From Geobacter sp. (GTDB taxonomy: Bacteria > Desulfobacterota > Desulfuromonadia > Geobacterales > Geobacteraceae), in assembly GCA_003574885.1 (NCBI GenBank), contig PJFC01000006.1, positions 62,001 through 126,000 of the forward strand: a stretch of DNA of 64,000 nucleotides, read 5' to 3'. The notes below the pieces were generated by a model. It saw only the letters and a program-made list of their open reading frames with translations, made no database searches and had not been told where the DNA came from. This document shows, piece after piece, positions 1 through 8,283 of this stretch (within the stretch, counting starts at the first letter, position 1; each line of letters opens with the position of its first letter). The position numbers were made by a program, and so were the translations under genes.

Positions 1-84
1 ATCGTTGCCGGTGCAAAGTCGCGCCATAAGACGGTGCAGGTAACCGGCATCGGGAAGGACGAAGTCCTCGCCCTGCTCAATTAA
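1..84 (+). CDS. C-terminal end of an unidentified upstream gene (partial)
   Basis: The first 84 bases are open in frame 1 and encode 27 residues ending VLALLN before TAA. The start lies outside the window. It sits 18 bases before the CBS-protein start, so the two are probably cotranscribed. I do not recognise the family from this short tail. Confidence 0.55.
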   Translation: MVAGAKSRHKTVQVTGIGKDEVLALLN

Positions 85-102
85 CTTATTGGAGTCAGTC
101 CC

Positions 103-567
103 ATGAAAGCCCGCGACATTATGTTCACCGATTTCCCCATGATTTCGCTCCACGCCTCCGTCGGCGATGCTGTCCGCATCCTGCACAAGAACTTCGGCGA
201 CGAAAGCTACATGAATGCCGCTCCCGGCATCGTCGTAGTGAATGACAACGGCGAACTTGCCGGCATACTTTCCCCCCTCACCATTCTCAAAACCCTTGGG
301 ATGGAAGCGAATGAAGCAGGCCGGCCCCGAGAGGAATCGCCTGAGTTTTACGCCACCCTCTCTGCCACTATCAAGGGGAAAAAAGTCAGCGATATCATGG
401 ACTGGCAGGCAATATCGGTCACTGAGGAAGCCCAGCTCCTCGACGTAGCGGACCTGTTCGTGGCCAACCGCTTTCAGCGTATTCCGGTAGTTCGTGACGG
501 CAAGGTGACAGGCCTCATCTACCGCTCCCGTCTCCTCTTTGCCCTGGCCGACTCCCTCCTTGCCTGA
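103..567 (+). CDS. CBS domain-pair protein
   Basis: A 154-residue protein made almost entirely of two CBS modules, roughly residues 1-65 and 93-150. Both begin with the typical pattern of a short helix and a metal/nucleotide-pocket strand (ARDIM near the start, VSDIMDWQAISV in the second). CBS pairs usually bind adenine nucleotides or S-adenosylmethionine and act as energy sensors. No catalytic or transport domain is attached, so this is a stand-alone regulatory module in the cytoplasm. It begins 18 bases after the upstream reading frame, suggesting one transcript. The partner it regulates cannot be told from sequence. Confidence 0.88.
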   Translation: MKARDIMFTDFPMISLHASVGDAVRILHKNFGDESYMNAAPGIVVVNDNGELAGILSPLTILKTLGMEANEAGRPREESPEFYATLSATIKGKKVSDIMDWQAISVTEEAQLLDVADLFVANRFQRIPVVRDGKVTGLIYRSRLLFALADSLLA

Positions 568-673
568 GCGGGGGAAAGACATCATCCCCCTTGACAAAAA
601 GGGACCCCCTCCACTATATTGAAGAGTGGGAATACCCCTAAGTATCAACTGCTTGACAGGAGGAAGTCGAACC

Positions 674-922
674 ATGCCCGTTTACGAGTACCAGTGCACT
701 GCCTGCAACAACACCTTTGAACTGCGCCAGAAATTTTCTGATGAGCCTGCCACCGAATGCCCGTCCTGTGGTGGAACAGTTAAGAAACTCATTTCCAGTA
801 CCGCTTTCACCTTAAAGGGGGGAGGATGGTACGCAGAAGGATATAGCGGGACGAGCGGCTCCGGTTCAACCGGTTGTCCTTCGGGTGGCGGCTGTGCCGG
901 CTGCCCGTCGGCCGCTGCCTGA
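674..922 (+). CDS. FmdB-family zinc ribbon protein
   Basis: An 82-residue protein starting MPVYEYQC. I chose the ATG at 674 because AGGAGG lies just upstream, and the longer in-frame start at 626 has no family support. Cysteines 8, 11, 29 and 32 form the CxxC...CxxC zinc ribbon of the FmdB regulatory family, followed by the usual LISSTAF segment. The C-terminal tail is glycine-rich with extra cysteines (CPSGGGCAGCPS). FmdB-type proteins are widespread and their role is poorly defined, with a putative regulatory or RNA/DNA-binding function. A rho-independent terminator follows. Confidence 0.9.
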   Translation: MPVYEYQCTACNNTFELRQKFSDEPATECPSCGGTVKKLISSTAFTLKGGGWYAEGYSGTSGSGSTGCPSGGGCAGCPSAAA

Positions 923-954
923 CCTGACGCAGCTAACCCTGCGGACACAAAAAG

Positions 955-983
955 AATCCTCCATCTCCGGAGGATTTTTTTTG
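955..983 (+). terminator. Rho-independent terminator after the FmdB gene
   Basis: An 8-bp perfect stem (AATCCTCC / GGAGGATT) with a 6-base loop is followed by a run of T. It closes the FmdB transcript before folD. Confidence 0.85.
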
Positions 984-1073
984 TCCTAAAAGGCTTTACA
1001 AATCCCCCCTCGTTTTCTATTATCTGCGGACATTACTACGCATGAAGGTCCTATGCATGAAGGGAGTACGACT

Positions 1074-1931
1074 GTGACCCAGATAATCGACGGAAAAGCT
1101 ATTGCTGCCAAGATTCGCAGCGAAATTGCCAACGACGTCAAAACCCTTGCCAGCCGTGGGATTCAACCGGGACTGGCTGTGGTACTGGTAGGCGAAGATC
1201 CGGCCAGCAAGGTCTACGTCAGCATGAAAGAAAAGGCCTGCCAGGCCGTGGGGATATTTTCCGACGAACATAAACTGCCGGCGGAGACCAGCGAGGCAGA
1301 ACTGTTGGCACTTATCGACAAACTGAACCACGATCCGCGCATCCACGGCATTCTGGTCCAGCTTCCGCTCCCGAAACAGATAGACACAGAAAAGGTGCTG
1401 GAAGCAATCTCCCCCTCAAAGGACGCAGACGGTTTCCATCCCTACAACGTCGGACGGCTCATGATCGGCAAACCGCTCTTCCAGCCCTGCACCCCCTACG
1501 GTGTCATGATCATGCTGAAGGAGACCGGGATCGACCTGAAGGGGAAGGAGGTGGTGGTGGTCGGCCGCTCCAACATCGTCGGCAAGCCGGTCGCCCTCAT
1601 GTGCCTGCAGCAGCATGCTACCGTCACCATCTGTCATTCCCGGACACGGGACCTGGCGGCAAAAGTCGGGCAGGCCGATATCCTCATCGCCGCCGTCGGC
1701 GTGCCGGAGATGATCAAGGGCGCCTGGATCAAGCCGGGGGCAGTGGTTATCGACGTCGGAGTCAACCGGGTCGGCGACAAGAAGCTCGTGGGGGACGTAG
1801 AGTACGCAGCGGCCTGCGAACGGGCGTCAGCCATCACACCGGTCCCGGGTGGCGTCGGCCCCATGACCATCACCATGCTCCTCTACAACACCGTGGAGTC
1901 TGCGAAGAGAACGGTGCATAGTGAAAAGTGA
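1074..1931 (+). CDS. folD: Bifunctional methylenetetrahydrofolate dehydrogenase/methenyltetrahydrofolate cyclohydrolase
   Basis: FolD interconverts 5,10-methylene-, 5,10-methenyl- and 10-formyl-tetrahydrofolate, using NADP(H) or NAD(H), in the cytoplasm. The protein is about 285 residues, normal for the family. Visible motifs are the catalytic YVSMKEKAC segment, the folate-site region [13 protein letters not shown], the Rossmann-fold GRSNIVGKP and the C-terminal [10 protein letters not shown] signature. An ATG exists at 1053, but AGGGAG at 1061-1066 points to the GTG at 1074, which also gives the normal N-terminus (TQIIDGK). The next two genes are methylenetetrahydrofolate reductase components, so this is a folate C1 locus. 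Confidence 0.96.
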   Translation: MTQIIDGKAIAAKIRSEIANDVKTLASRGIQPGLAVVLVGEDPASKVYVSMKEKACQAVGIFSDEHKLPAETSEAELLALIDKLNHDPRIHGILVQLPLPKQIDTEKVLEAISPSKDADGFHPYNVGRLMIGKPLFQPCTPYGVMIMLKETGIDLKGKEVVVVGRSNIVGKPVALMCLQQHATVTICHSRTRDLAAKVGQADILIAAVGVPEMIKGAWIKPGAVVIDVGVNRVGDKKLVGDVEYAAACERASAITPVPGGVGPMTITMLLYNTVESAKRTVHSEK

Positions 1932-2012
1932 TAGGAAAAGGGAAAAGGCGGAGCAATGTATCCACATAACGTCTATTCACTATTCACCTTTCACGGGGAG
2001 CGTTAGCGAACC

Positions 2013-2660
2013 ATGATCGTCAGCAAACAGAAACCGTTCGAAGATATCCTCGCCAGCCTCGACGGGCGTTCCCGCGTCTTTCTGGTCGGTTGCGCAAAGT
2101 GCGCGACGGTCTGCAAGTCGGGTGGGGAAGAAGAAGTCTGGAAGATGCAGGAAGCCCTGACCACCGCGGGGAAGGAAGTGACCGGGTCCATCGTCATCGA
2201 CGAAGCATGCCACATGCTGCGGGTCGGCCGTGACCTGCGAGCCAGGAAGGAGATGGTGGAGGAAGCCGACGCCCTCCTCGTGCTCGCCTGCGGTGCCGGC
2301 GTACAGTCCATTGCCGCCAGTGCGGGAAAGACAACCATTGCGGGGGCCGACACCCTGTTTCTCGGCAATATCCGGCGTTTCGGCCAGTTCGAACAGCGCT
2401 GTTCACTCTGCGGCGAGTGCATCCTCACCGAAACCGCCGGCATCTGCCCGGTCACCGTCTGCCCCAAGGGGCTTCTGAACGGCCCATGCGGCGGCATGGA
2501 TGAAGGGCGGTGTGAAACCGACCCAGAATCAGAGTGCGTCTGGCACCAGATCTACCAGCGCCTGAAGGAACAGCAGTCCACGGACAATCTCGGCAAGATC
2601 GCTCCCGGCAAGGATTTCTCTCGGATGCTCAAGCCGGGAAAACTGAAGTTAGACAAATAA
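2013..2660 (+). CDS. metV: MetV-type methylenetetrahydrofolate reductase C-terminal-domain protein (zinc-binding partner of MetF)
   Basis: A 215-residue protein of the MTHFR_C (PF12225-like) group. It is cysteine-rich: GCAKCATVC near residues 26-35, DEACH near residue 65, and a dense C-terminal set (CSLCGEC, CPVTVCPKG, GPCGG). In acetogens and related anaerobes, MetV pairs with a short MetF to make the methylenetetrahydrofolate reductase that yields methyl-tetrahydrofolate. The gene lies between folD and metF on the same strand, which fits that role. The cysteines suggest zinc or iron-sulfur binding; which one cannot be decided here. An imperfect inverted-repeat element separates it from metF. 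Confidence 0.85.
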   Translation: MIVSKQKPFEDILASLDGRSRVFLVGCAKCATVCKSGGEEEVWKMQEALTTAGKEVTGSIVIDEACHMLRVGRDLRARKEMVEEADALLVLACGAGVQSIAASAGKTTIAGADTLFLGNIRRFGQFEQRCSLCGECILTETAGICPVTVCPKGLLNGPCGGMDEGRCETDPESECVWHQIYQRLKEQQSTDNLGKIAPGKDFSRMLKPGKLKLDK

Positions 2661-2672
2661 CCGCAAGCAATC

Positions 2673-2841
2673 CACCACAGAGACACGGAGACACAGAGAA
2701 AGACAAAACCTTATTAACAGGGATGGAAGATTTACAGGATGAAGCCAAGAGCACTGCAAACAAAATCCGATTTTTATCCTGATTATCCTGGATATCCCTG
2801 TTAAAATTGGTTTCTCTGCACTTCTGTGTCCCTCTGACAGG
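2673..2841. repeat. Imperfect inverted-repeat element between metV and metF
   Basis: About 70 bases at 2673-2742 (CACAGAGACACGGAGACACA, then TTAACAGGGAT and ACAGGAT) recur in inverted, diverged form at 2771-2841 (ATCCTG, ATCCCTGTTAA, TTTCTCTGCACTTCTGTGTC). The arms flank about 28 bases. It looks like an intergenic palindromic repeat of the REP/BIME or MITE kind. It could fold into a long hairpin in the metV-metF transcript. Confidence 0.6.
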
Positions 2842-2854
2842 TTCTCGTGAATAT

Positions 2855-3724
2855 ATGATCTCACAACTCCAGCAAAAACTCGCCGCCGGCCGGTTCGTCA
2901 TCACCTCCGAAGTCTGTCCCCCCAAGGGAGCAGACTGCGGTGAATTCCTCACCACAGCACGGAGCCTGAATAGGCAGGTTGACGCCATCAATGTCACCGA
3001 CAACCAGGGTGCCAACATGCGCATCGCCCCCCTGGCAGTGGCGAGCCTCCTGGTCCGGGAAGGGATCGAGCCGGTCTACCAGATCACCTGTCGCGACCGG
3101 AACCGGATGGCACTGCAGAGCGACCTGCTCGGCGCTGCAGCCCTCGGTGTCAGCAACATTCTGGCACTCACCGGCGACCACATCTCCTTCGGCGATCACC
3201 GGCAGGGCAAGCCGGTCTTCGACCTGGATTCGGTCCAGCTCCTCCAGGCAATCTCTACCCTCGAAAGCGGTTTCGACCTGGCCGGCAACAAGCTCATGGG
3301 CACGCCGGTCTTCTTCGCCGGTGCCGCGGCGGCACCGGCTGCTGAACCGTTCGAACTGACCCTTTTCAAGCTCCAGAAAAAAGCCACCGCCGGGGCCCGG
3401 TTCTTCCAGACCCAGGCCATCTTCGACCCTGACCGGCTGGCCAGATTCACCACGGCCGTCAGCCCCCTCAACGTGAAGGTCATTGCCGGCATCATCCTCC
3501 TCAAGTCCGCCGGCATGGCCCGCTACATGAACCGCAACGTTCCCGGGCTCAAGGTGCCCGACCACATCGTTGCCGAAATGGAAGAAGCTTCCGACCCGGT
3601 CGCCAAGGGTGTGGAAATAGCTTCCCGCATCGCATCGGCAGTCCGCAGCCACTGCGACGGTCTCCATATAATGGCCATGGGACGGGAAGAGTTGATTCCG
3701 GAAATCATCAAGGAGATTCGCTGA
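2855..3724 (+). CDS. metF: Methylenetetrahydrofolate reductase, short MetF form
   Basis: A 289-residue FAD-dependent TIM-barrel enzyme that reduces 5,10-methylene-THF to 5-methyl-THF. The N-terminus (FVITSEVCPPKGA) carries the substrate-binding glutamate region. Then come VTDNQGANMR, the LALTGDH motif and the barrel segment RFFQTQAIFDP. I chose ATG 2855 because homologs start just before LQQKLAAGRF; the frame opens at 2807 inside the repeat element. There is no strong Shine-Dalgarno, so expression may depend on readthrough from metV. The gene overlaps galU by one base (TGATG). Confidence 0.93.
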   Translation: MISQLQQKLAAGRFVITSEVCPPKGADCGEFLTTARSLNRQVDAINVTDNQGANMRIAPLAVASLLVREGIEPVYQITCRDRNRMALQSDLLGAAALGVSNILALTGDHISFGDHRQGKPVFDLDSVQLLQAISTLESGFDLAGNKLMGTPVFFAGAAAAPAAEPFELTLFKLQKKATAGARFFQTQAIFDPDRLARFTTAVSPLNVKVIAGIILLKSAGMARYMNRNVPGLKVPDHIVAEMEEASDPVAKGVEIASRIASAVRSHCDGLHIMAMGREELIPEIIKEIR

Positions 3725-4590
3725 TGCAGATCAAGAAAGCTGTATTCCCCGTTGCAGGGCTCGGCACCCGGTTCCTCCCCGCCACCAAGTCCACCCCCAA
3801 GGAGATGCTCCCCCTCATCGACAAGCCGCTCGTGCAGTACGTGGTGGAAGAGGCGGTTGCGGCAGGAATTGAACAGATACTCTTCGTCACCGGCCGGAAC
3901 AAGCGCGCACTCGAAGACCACTTCGACATCTCATTCGAGCTGGAAGCGCTCCTCTACGAAAAGGGGAAGGACGCCGAACTTTCCCAGGTGCGGGACATCG
4001 CCGAAATGGTCAACATCTTCTATGTCCGTCAGAAGCAGGCACTCGGACTCGGCCACGCAATCCTCTGCGCCCGCGACTTCGTGGGTGACGAGCCATTTGC
4101 CGTGCTCCTGGGAGACGACATCATCGACAGTGAAAAGCCCTGCCTCGGCCAGCTCATCGAGATCTACCGTAAATACCGGGGGACGGTGCTCGCACTGGAA
4201 AAGGTCCCGATGAAGAACATTTCCTCCTACGGCTGCGTAAGAGCCAATCATATAACCGACCGGGTCTACGAGGTCGCCGATCTGGTGGAGAAGCCGAAAC
4301 CGAAGGACGCCCCGTCTGATATGGCAATCATCGGCCGCTATGTCCTGACGCCGGATATCTTCCCGATCCTGGAAAAGCAGGAACCGGGCAAGGGTGGAGA
4401 GATACAGCTTACCGACGCACTCGTCAAACTGGCTAGGGAAGAGGCGATCTATGGCTGCCTCTTCGAGGGGGTACGCCACGATTGCGGCGACAAGTTGGGA
4501 TTTCTGAAAGCCACTGTCGATCTCGCGCTGAAGCGGGATGAGTTCGGCGACGATTTCCGTAAATATCTGAAGGAAAAGCTGGCCAAATAA
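3724..4590 (+). CDS. galU: UTP--glucose-1-phosphate uridylyltransferase
   Basis: GalU makes UDP-glucose from UTP and glucose-1-phosphate, feeding cell-envelope polysaccharide and lipopolysaccharide synthesis. The 288-residue length is typical. The N-terminal nucleotide-binding signature AGLGTRFLPATKS is complete, and VEKPKP and GEIQLTDAL are the usual downstream family motifs. The start codon overlaps the metF stop, so translation is coupled although the pathways are unrelated. A hairpin follows directly. Confidence 0.97.
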   Translation: MQIKKAVFPVAGLGTRFLPATKSTPKEMLPLIDKPLVQYVVEEAVAAGIEQILFVTGRNKRALEDHFDISFELEALLYEKGKDAELSQVRDIAEMVNIFYVRQKQALGLGHAILCARDFVGDEPFAVLLGDDIIDSEKPCLGQLIEIYRKYRGTVLALEKVPMKNISSYGCVRANHITDRVYEVADLVEKPKPKDAPSDMAIIGRYVLTPDIFPILEKQEPGKGGEIQLTDALVKLAREEAIYGCLFEGVRHDCGDKLGFLKATVDLALKRDEFGDDFRKYLKEKLAK

Positions 4591-4592
4591 AA

Positions 4593-4618
4593 ACGGGGGG
4601 ATTTCTCCCCCCGTCTTC
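4593..4618. terminator. Intrinsic terminator after galU, probably bidirectional
   Basis: A perfect 8-bp stem (ACGGGGGG / CCCCCCGT) with a 6-base loop lies in the 55-base gap between convergent galU and the TonB-like gene. The A-rich left flank would act as the T tract for the minus-strand gene. Confidence 0.7.
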
Positions 4619-4645
4619 CATCCTTCAGTTGCAGCATACGCCCCA

Positions 4646-5506
4646 TCAGTGCAGCATACCGCGCCCCCCCCCCCTGGTTATCCCATACTGAAAAAAGGCG
4701 ATCAGCTTGAACTGGTCCTTATCGTAACCGCGTGGAAAGCCGCCGATCGGCCCGATCATCCGCAGGGTGCGCAGCACCTCGTTATCCAGAATCCGGCTTC
4801 CCGAACTTTCAAGAATTTCAACATTTTCAATCTCTCCCCGGCGATTGAAGGTTATCCTCACCGGCGTCACCCCCTCGATACCGAGCTGGGCCGCCTCCTG
4901 GGGATAGCGCCAGACACCGTAGATCGAGGTCTCGAACCGGCGCAGGAACGATCCGAACATGATATCGTCGGTATTGAGGAACCTGGTTTCCCCCTCCGCC
5001 ACCTCCGGTCCGTATTTCTTCCGGTAGCTGTCTTCAAGCCGGGCCATCCTGTCTGCGCTCGGCATAAGCCGGGCAATGTCGGGCCCCGGTTGCGCCTTCG
5101 GCTTGAAGATATCCACCCCGCGGGGAGATTCTCTGAGTGGCAGGCTTCCCCTTTCCGTCGGACGGCTCTCTCCCCGGTACTTCGCCGGTGCCTGCCGTGG
5201 TGGAGAAGTCTGGGCTGGTTGCTTGGGCGGCGGAGGTGCTGACCGGTCCCGTTCCATCTCTCCCCTGGGGGCAATCTCCCGGGGAACACGCCTAAACTTC
5301 TCAGCCTGGCGACGGGCTTCCTTTTCAATTCTTGTCGAGGGCTTGCTGGCAGGGGGGAGGTCCTGGAGATCGATCATCACCGGTTCCTGTTTCGCCACCG
5401 TTTTTTTCTCGGGAGCCATGAGGATGACAGCAAAGATCGCCACGTGGAACAAAGCGGAGAGGGCAAGCAGGTAGAGGAAGATTTTTTCGATATGACTGTC
5501 GGACAT
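4646..5506 (-). CDS. TonB-like energy transducer protein
   Basis: A roughly 286-residue protein with one N-terminal transmembrane helix (about residues 10-31, IFLYLLALSALFHVAIFAVI), a long proline- and charge-rich periplasmic stretch (PPPPKQPAQTSPP) and a TonB C-terminal domain from about residue 195. That domain has YGVWRYPQEAAQLGIEG, the usual xxWxYPxxA pattern. TonB spans the periplasm and passes energy from ExbB/ExbD to outer-membrane receptors. No exbB, exbD or receptor is adjacent, so its partner is unknown. I prefer the start at MSDSHIEK (5506); an ATG six codons earlier (5524) is possible. The glycine-rich C-terminal end (TRGGGRGM) is unusual. Confidence 0.85.
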   Translation of the reverse strand: MSDSHIEKIFLYLLALSALFHVAIFAVILMAPEKKTVAKQEPVMIDLQDLPPASKPSTRIEKEARRQAEKFRRVPREIAPRGEMERDRSAPPPPKQPAQTSPPRQAPAKYRGESRPTERGSLPLRESPRGVDIFKPKAQPGPDIARLMPSADRMARLEDSYRKKYGPEVAEGETRFLNTDDIMFGSFLRRFETSIYGVWRYPQEAAQLGIEGVTPVRITFNRRGEIENVEILESSGSRILDNEVLRTLRMIGPIGGFPRGYDKDQFKLIAFFQYGITRGGGRGMLH

Positions 5507-5576
5507 CTGACTCTGACGGGTCAAGGTGCTATCCCTCCCAAAGGGCCAGCGCCGTGATAGTGCACAGCGGATTCTC

Positions 5577-6161
5577 TCACCCGGCTAGGGCCTGGTAAAG
5601 TATGACCGCACCGAAAACAAGAAAAAGGGTTCCCGCCCCCCGGTGGACATAGGAGAGAGGGATGAACCGGGTCAGCTGTTTGCCGACGAAGATGCCAATC
5701 AGGGAAACAGCCCAGAGTGCCAGAGTCGAGCCGGCATATACTGCCAGGAGCGATTCGTGCTGGGCAGCCATACTTGTTGTGACCAGTTGGGTCTTATCCC
5801 CCAGCTCCGCCAGAAGGATCATGAAGAATGAGATGACCACCGGCCCCCGCCCCGAAAGACTCCGTTCTTCCTCATCCTCCTCTTCTTCGTCAAACCCTCC
5901 GGAGCGCAGCGTACTTATACCGAAAAAGAGGAACAGGCCACCGGACACGAGCTTGATCCAGAACAGGGGAAGAAACGCGAACAGAATCTTGCCGACCAGT
6001 ACCGCCCCCACGTTGAGGAGGGCAAAGGCAAGGGCGATACCGATGAATATCTTTTTCCACGGGTGCTTTGTGGCAAGGGCCATGGCAGTCAACTGGGTCT
6101 TGTCACCCAACTCCGCCAGGAATATAATGCCGAATGTACTGAAAAATACGGTTGAATCCAC
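5577..6161 (-). CDS. GDT1/TMEM165 (UPF0016) family cation exporter, probably Mn2+
   Basis: An integral membrane protein of about 195 residues built as two homologous halves. Each half carries the family signature ELGDKTQ (FLAELGDKTQLTAMAL and LLAELGDKTQLVTTSM), whose acidic residues form the cation path. An acidic cytoplasmic linker (EEEEDEEE) joins the halves. Bacterial members export Mn2+; eukaryotic ones move Ca2+/Mn2+. It is transcribed divergently from a yybP-ykoY-type riboswitch and two TerC genes, which supports a manganese role. I prefer the GTG at 6161 (preceded by AGGGGGAG) over the ATG at 6176, which has a weak ribosome site. Confidence 0.88.
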   Translation of the reverse strand: MDSTVFFSTFGIIFLAELGDKTQLTAMALATKHPWKKIFIGIALAFALLNVGAVLVGKILFAFLPLFWIKLVSGGLFLFFGISTLRSGGFDEEEEDEEERSLSGRGPVVISFFMILLAELGDKTQLVTTSMAAQHESLLAVYAGSTLALWAVSLIGIFVGKQLTRFIPLSYVHRGAGTLFLVFGAVILYQALAG

Positions 6162-6254
6162 ATCTCCCCCTTGCATGCCTTTGGGGATGGTAAAAGATTA
6201 AAAGGCAAATTGCAAGGCCGGATTCCCCCGAACCGGCGAACCGGTAATTTACTG

Positions 6255-6284
6255 TTGACAGCCGAGAGTCCCTACGGGTATCAT
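6255..6284 (+). promoter_or_regulatory. Sigma-70-type promoter for the riboswitch-terC transcript
   Basis: TTGACA at 6255-6260 and TATCAT at 6279-6284 are separated by 18 bases. Transcription would start near 6291, immediately before the riboswitch core. Confidence 0.65.
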
Positions 6285-6289
6285 TCCCA

Positions 6290-6447
6290 CGTTAGTAAAG
6301 GGGAGTAGCAATCGGCCGGAGAAATGGCCGACCCGACGCCCGTCAAGACGGTGGCAACACCCGGGCTCGGGGCACAGGACGTGATCCTTCGCATGCAAGA
6401 CCTTTATCCCGGGCGGATTAGCGCGCCGTGGATAAAGGTTTTTTTTG
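6290..6447 (+). ncRNA. yybP-ykoY family (manganese) riboswitch with expression-platform terminator
   Basis: The leader carries the two conserved blocks of the yybP-ykoY class. AAAGGGGAGTAGC (from 6297) is the L1 segment, and GGCAACACCCGGGCTCGGGG (6343-6372 region) is the L3 side, with a GC-rich stem between them. It ends in a clear intrinsic terminator: ACCTTTATCC (6400-6409) pairs with GGATAAAGGT (6430-6439), followed by eight T. In this class Mn2+ binding stabilises the aptamer and prevents termination, turning on exporters. The downstream gene is a TerC-family protein, a usual target. Confidence 0.85.
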
Positions 6448-6536
6448 TTTGTATGACAGTTGCCAGGAAGCCAACCGGCCAGATTCAGGCGAACTCGGCG
6501 TATTTTCTGAATAAATCATGTTAACGAGGTATCCCC

Positions 6537-7298
6537 ATGGAATGGTTGACAGATCCACAGATCTGGCTGGCCCTTGCCACACTCACGGCGCTGGAAATCG
6601 TACTCGGCATCGACAACATCATCTTTATCTCCATCCTGGCGGGAAAACTACCTCATCATCAGCAGGCAAAGGCAAGGATCATCGGCCTCGGTCTGGCGCT
6701 CATTACCCGGGTGGCACTCCTCTTTTCCCTAACCTGGCTCATGGGACTGACCACTCCCCTCTTTTCACTCCTCGACTGGGAGATATCGGGGCGAGACCTC
6801 ATCCTCATTGCAGGGGGCCTTTTTCTGCTGGGTAAAAGCACGCTGGAAATCCACGAGAAACTGGAGGGGGAAGAGGGGCACTCGTCCGCCCACACGGCAA
6901 CATCGTTCGCCGGTGTCCTCGTTCAGATCATGCTCCTGGACATCGTCTTCTCCCTCGACTCCATCATAACCGCCCTGGGGATGGCCAACCGGCTGGCAGT
7001 CATGGTTGCGGCCGTCATACTGGCGGTGGGTTTCATGATGATCTTTGCCGGCAGGATCAGTGCCTTCGTCGACCAGCACCCGACCATCAAGGTGCTCGCC
7101 CTCTCCTTCCTCATCCTCATCGGCGTTGCCCTGGTGGGAGACGGCCTGGACATGCACATACCGAAAGGGTACATTTACTTTGCCATGGCATTCTCGGTCA
7201 TGGTGGAGATGCTGAACCTGCGGCTCCGGAGCAAGGGGACGCCGGTCAAGCTGCATCAGCCCTACGTAGCTGAACCCGGTCAAGATATCGAGGGATAA
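6537..7298 (+). CDS. TerC family membrane protein (YgdQ/YoaE-like), riboswitch-controlled
   Basis: A 253-residue integral membrane protein with about seven helices. It has the two TerC signatures with in-membrane aspartates, EIVLGIDNIIFISIL near residue 20 and DIVFSLDSIITALGM near residue 137. TerC members are linked to metal-ion efflux and loading of exported metalloproteins, and several are under Mn2+ riboswitch control. Here the gene starts about 90 bases after the riboswitch terminator. A second TerC-family gene follows 42 bases downstream, probably on the same transcript. Substrate is inferred from the riboswitch only. Confidence 0.9.
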   Translation: MEWLTDPQIWLALATLTALEIVLGIDNIIFISILAGKLPHHQQAKARIIGLGLALITRVALLFSLTWLMGLTTPLFSLLDWEISGRDLILIAGGLFLLGKSTLEIHEKLEGEEGHSSAHTATSFAGVLVQIMLLDIVFSLDSIITALGMANRLAVMVAAVILAVGFMMIFAGRISAFVDQHPTIKVLALSFLILIGVALVGDGLDMHIPKGYIYFAMAFSVMVEMLNLRLRSKGTPVKLHQPYVAEPGQDIEG

Positions 7299-7340
7299 GA
7301 AAAACAACCCACTTTCATCCATCTGCAGGGAGTAACTGCT

Positions 7341-8276
7341 ATGTCTTCCCAAACCATGCTCTGGCTCGGCTTTGGCACCATTATCACCGTGATGTTCGTA
7401 CTCGACCTGGGGATATTCAACCGCAAGAGCCACGCGATCAGCTTTCGCGAGGCCCTTGCCTGGACCCTCGTTTGGGTCTCACTGGCGTTCGCCTTCAACG
7501 TCTGGATCTATTTTTCCATGGGCCCAACCAAGGCGCTGGAGTTCTTCACCGGTTACCTCATTGAGGAATCCCTGTCGGTGGACAATTTGTTCGTCTTCAT
7601 CATGATCTTCGGCTACTTCCACATCACCAAGGTGCACCAGCCCAAAATTCTCAAATGGGGAATCATCGGCGCGCTCCTGATGCGGGCGGTCTTCATACTG
7701 GTCGGGATCGAGCTTATCGAGCGCTTCCACTGGATGATCTACGTGTTCGGAGGGATCCTTATTGTCACGGGGATAAAAATGGCGTTCGGCGGGGAAGAGA
7801 AGATCGAACCGGAGAAGAACCTGCTGGTGCGTCTGGTGCGAAGATTCGTCCCTATCACCAAAAGGATCAGGGGCGACCGGTTTTTCATCAATAAGGGGGG
7901 GATTCTGGCCGCAACCCCCCTTTTCCTGACACTGCTGGTAGTCGAATCGAGCGATGTCATCTTCGCCGTGGATTCAATCCCGGCGGTACTGGCGGTCACC
8001 CGCGACCCGTTCATCGTTTACACCTCCAACGTTTTCGCCATTATGGGGCTCAGGTCCCTCTACTACCTGCTGGCCAACGTCATGGAGATGTTCGCCTACC
8101 TGAAACTGGGGGTATCATTCATCCTTGCCTACGTCGGGGGGAAAATGCTTTTGACGGACGTCATCCACGTCCCGGTCCATTTCTCCCTCGGGGTCATCAT
8201 CGGTACCCTCGCCGTGGCCATCCTTATCTCCATCACCCTCGCTCCGCAGAAAGGGCACAAGTCGCACACCCCCTGA
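7341..8276 (+). CDS. TerC/Alx family membrane protein
   Basis: A 311-residue membrane protein of the longer Alx-type TerC branch. It begins with a helix ending VLDLGIFNRKSHAISF, then the signature EESLSVDNLFVFIMIF near residue 75 and the second signature ESSDVIFAVDSIPAV near residue 200. A cytoplasmic loop near residues 148-178 is basic and acidic (GGEEKIEPEKN). Alx in Escherichia coli is also under a yybP-ykoY riboswitch and takes part in Mn2+ export, so the pair here looks like a two-protein metal-export module. It converges with the AI-2E gene with a gap of only seven bases. Confidence 0.92.
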   Translation: MSSQTMLWLGFGTIITVMFVLDLGIFNRKSHAISFREALAWTLVWVSLAFAFNVWIYFSMGPTKALEFFTGYLIEESLSVDNLFVFIMIFGYFHITKVHQPKILKWGIIGALLMRAVFILVGIELIERFHWMIYVFGGILIVTGIKMAFGGEEKIEPEKNLLVRLVRRFVPITKRIRGDRFFINKGGILAATPLFLTLLVVESSDVIFAVDSIPAVLAVTRDPFIVYTSNVFAIMGLRSLYYLLANVMEMFAYLKLGVSFILAYVGGKMLLTDVIHVPVHFSLGVIIGTLAVAILISITLAPQKGHKSHTP

Positions 8277-8283
8277 TTTTCCG

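Noticed and set aside
1930-2000. Short inverted GTGAAAAGTGA / TCACTATTCACCTTTCAC repeats between folD and metV
   Set aside because: Imperfect, low-complexity and without a T run, so neither a clear terminator nor an operator.
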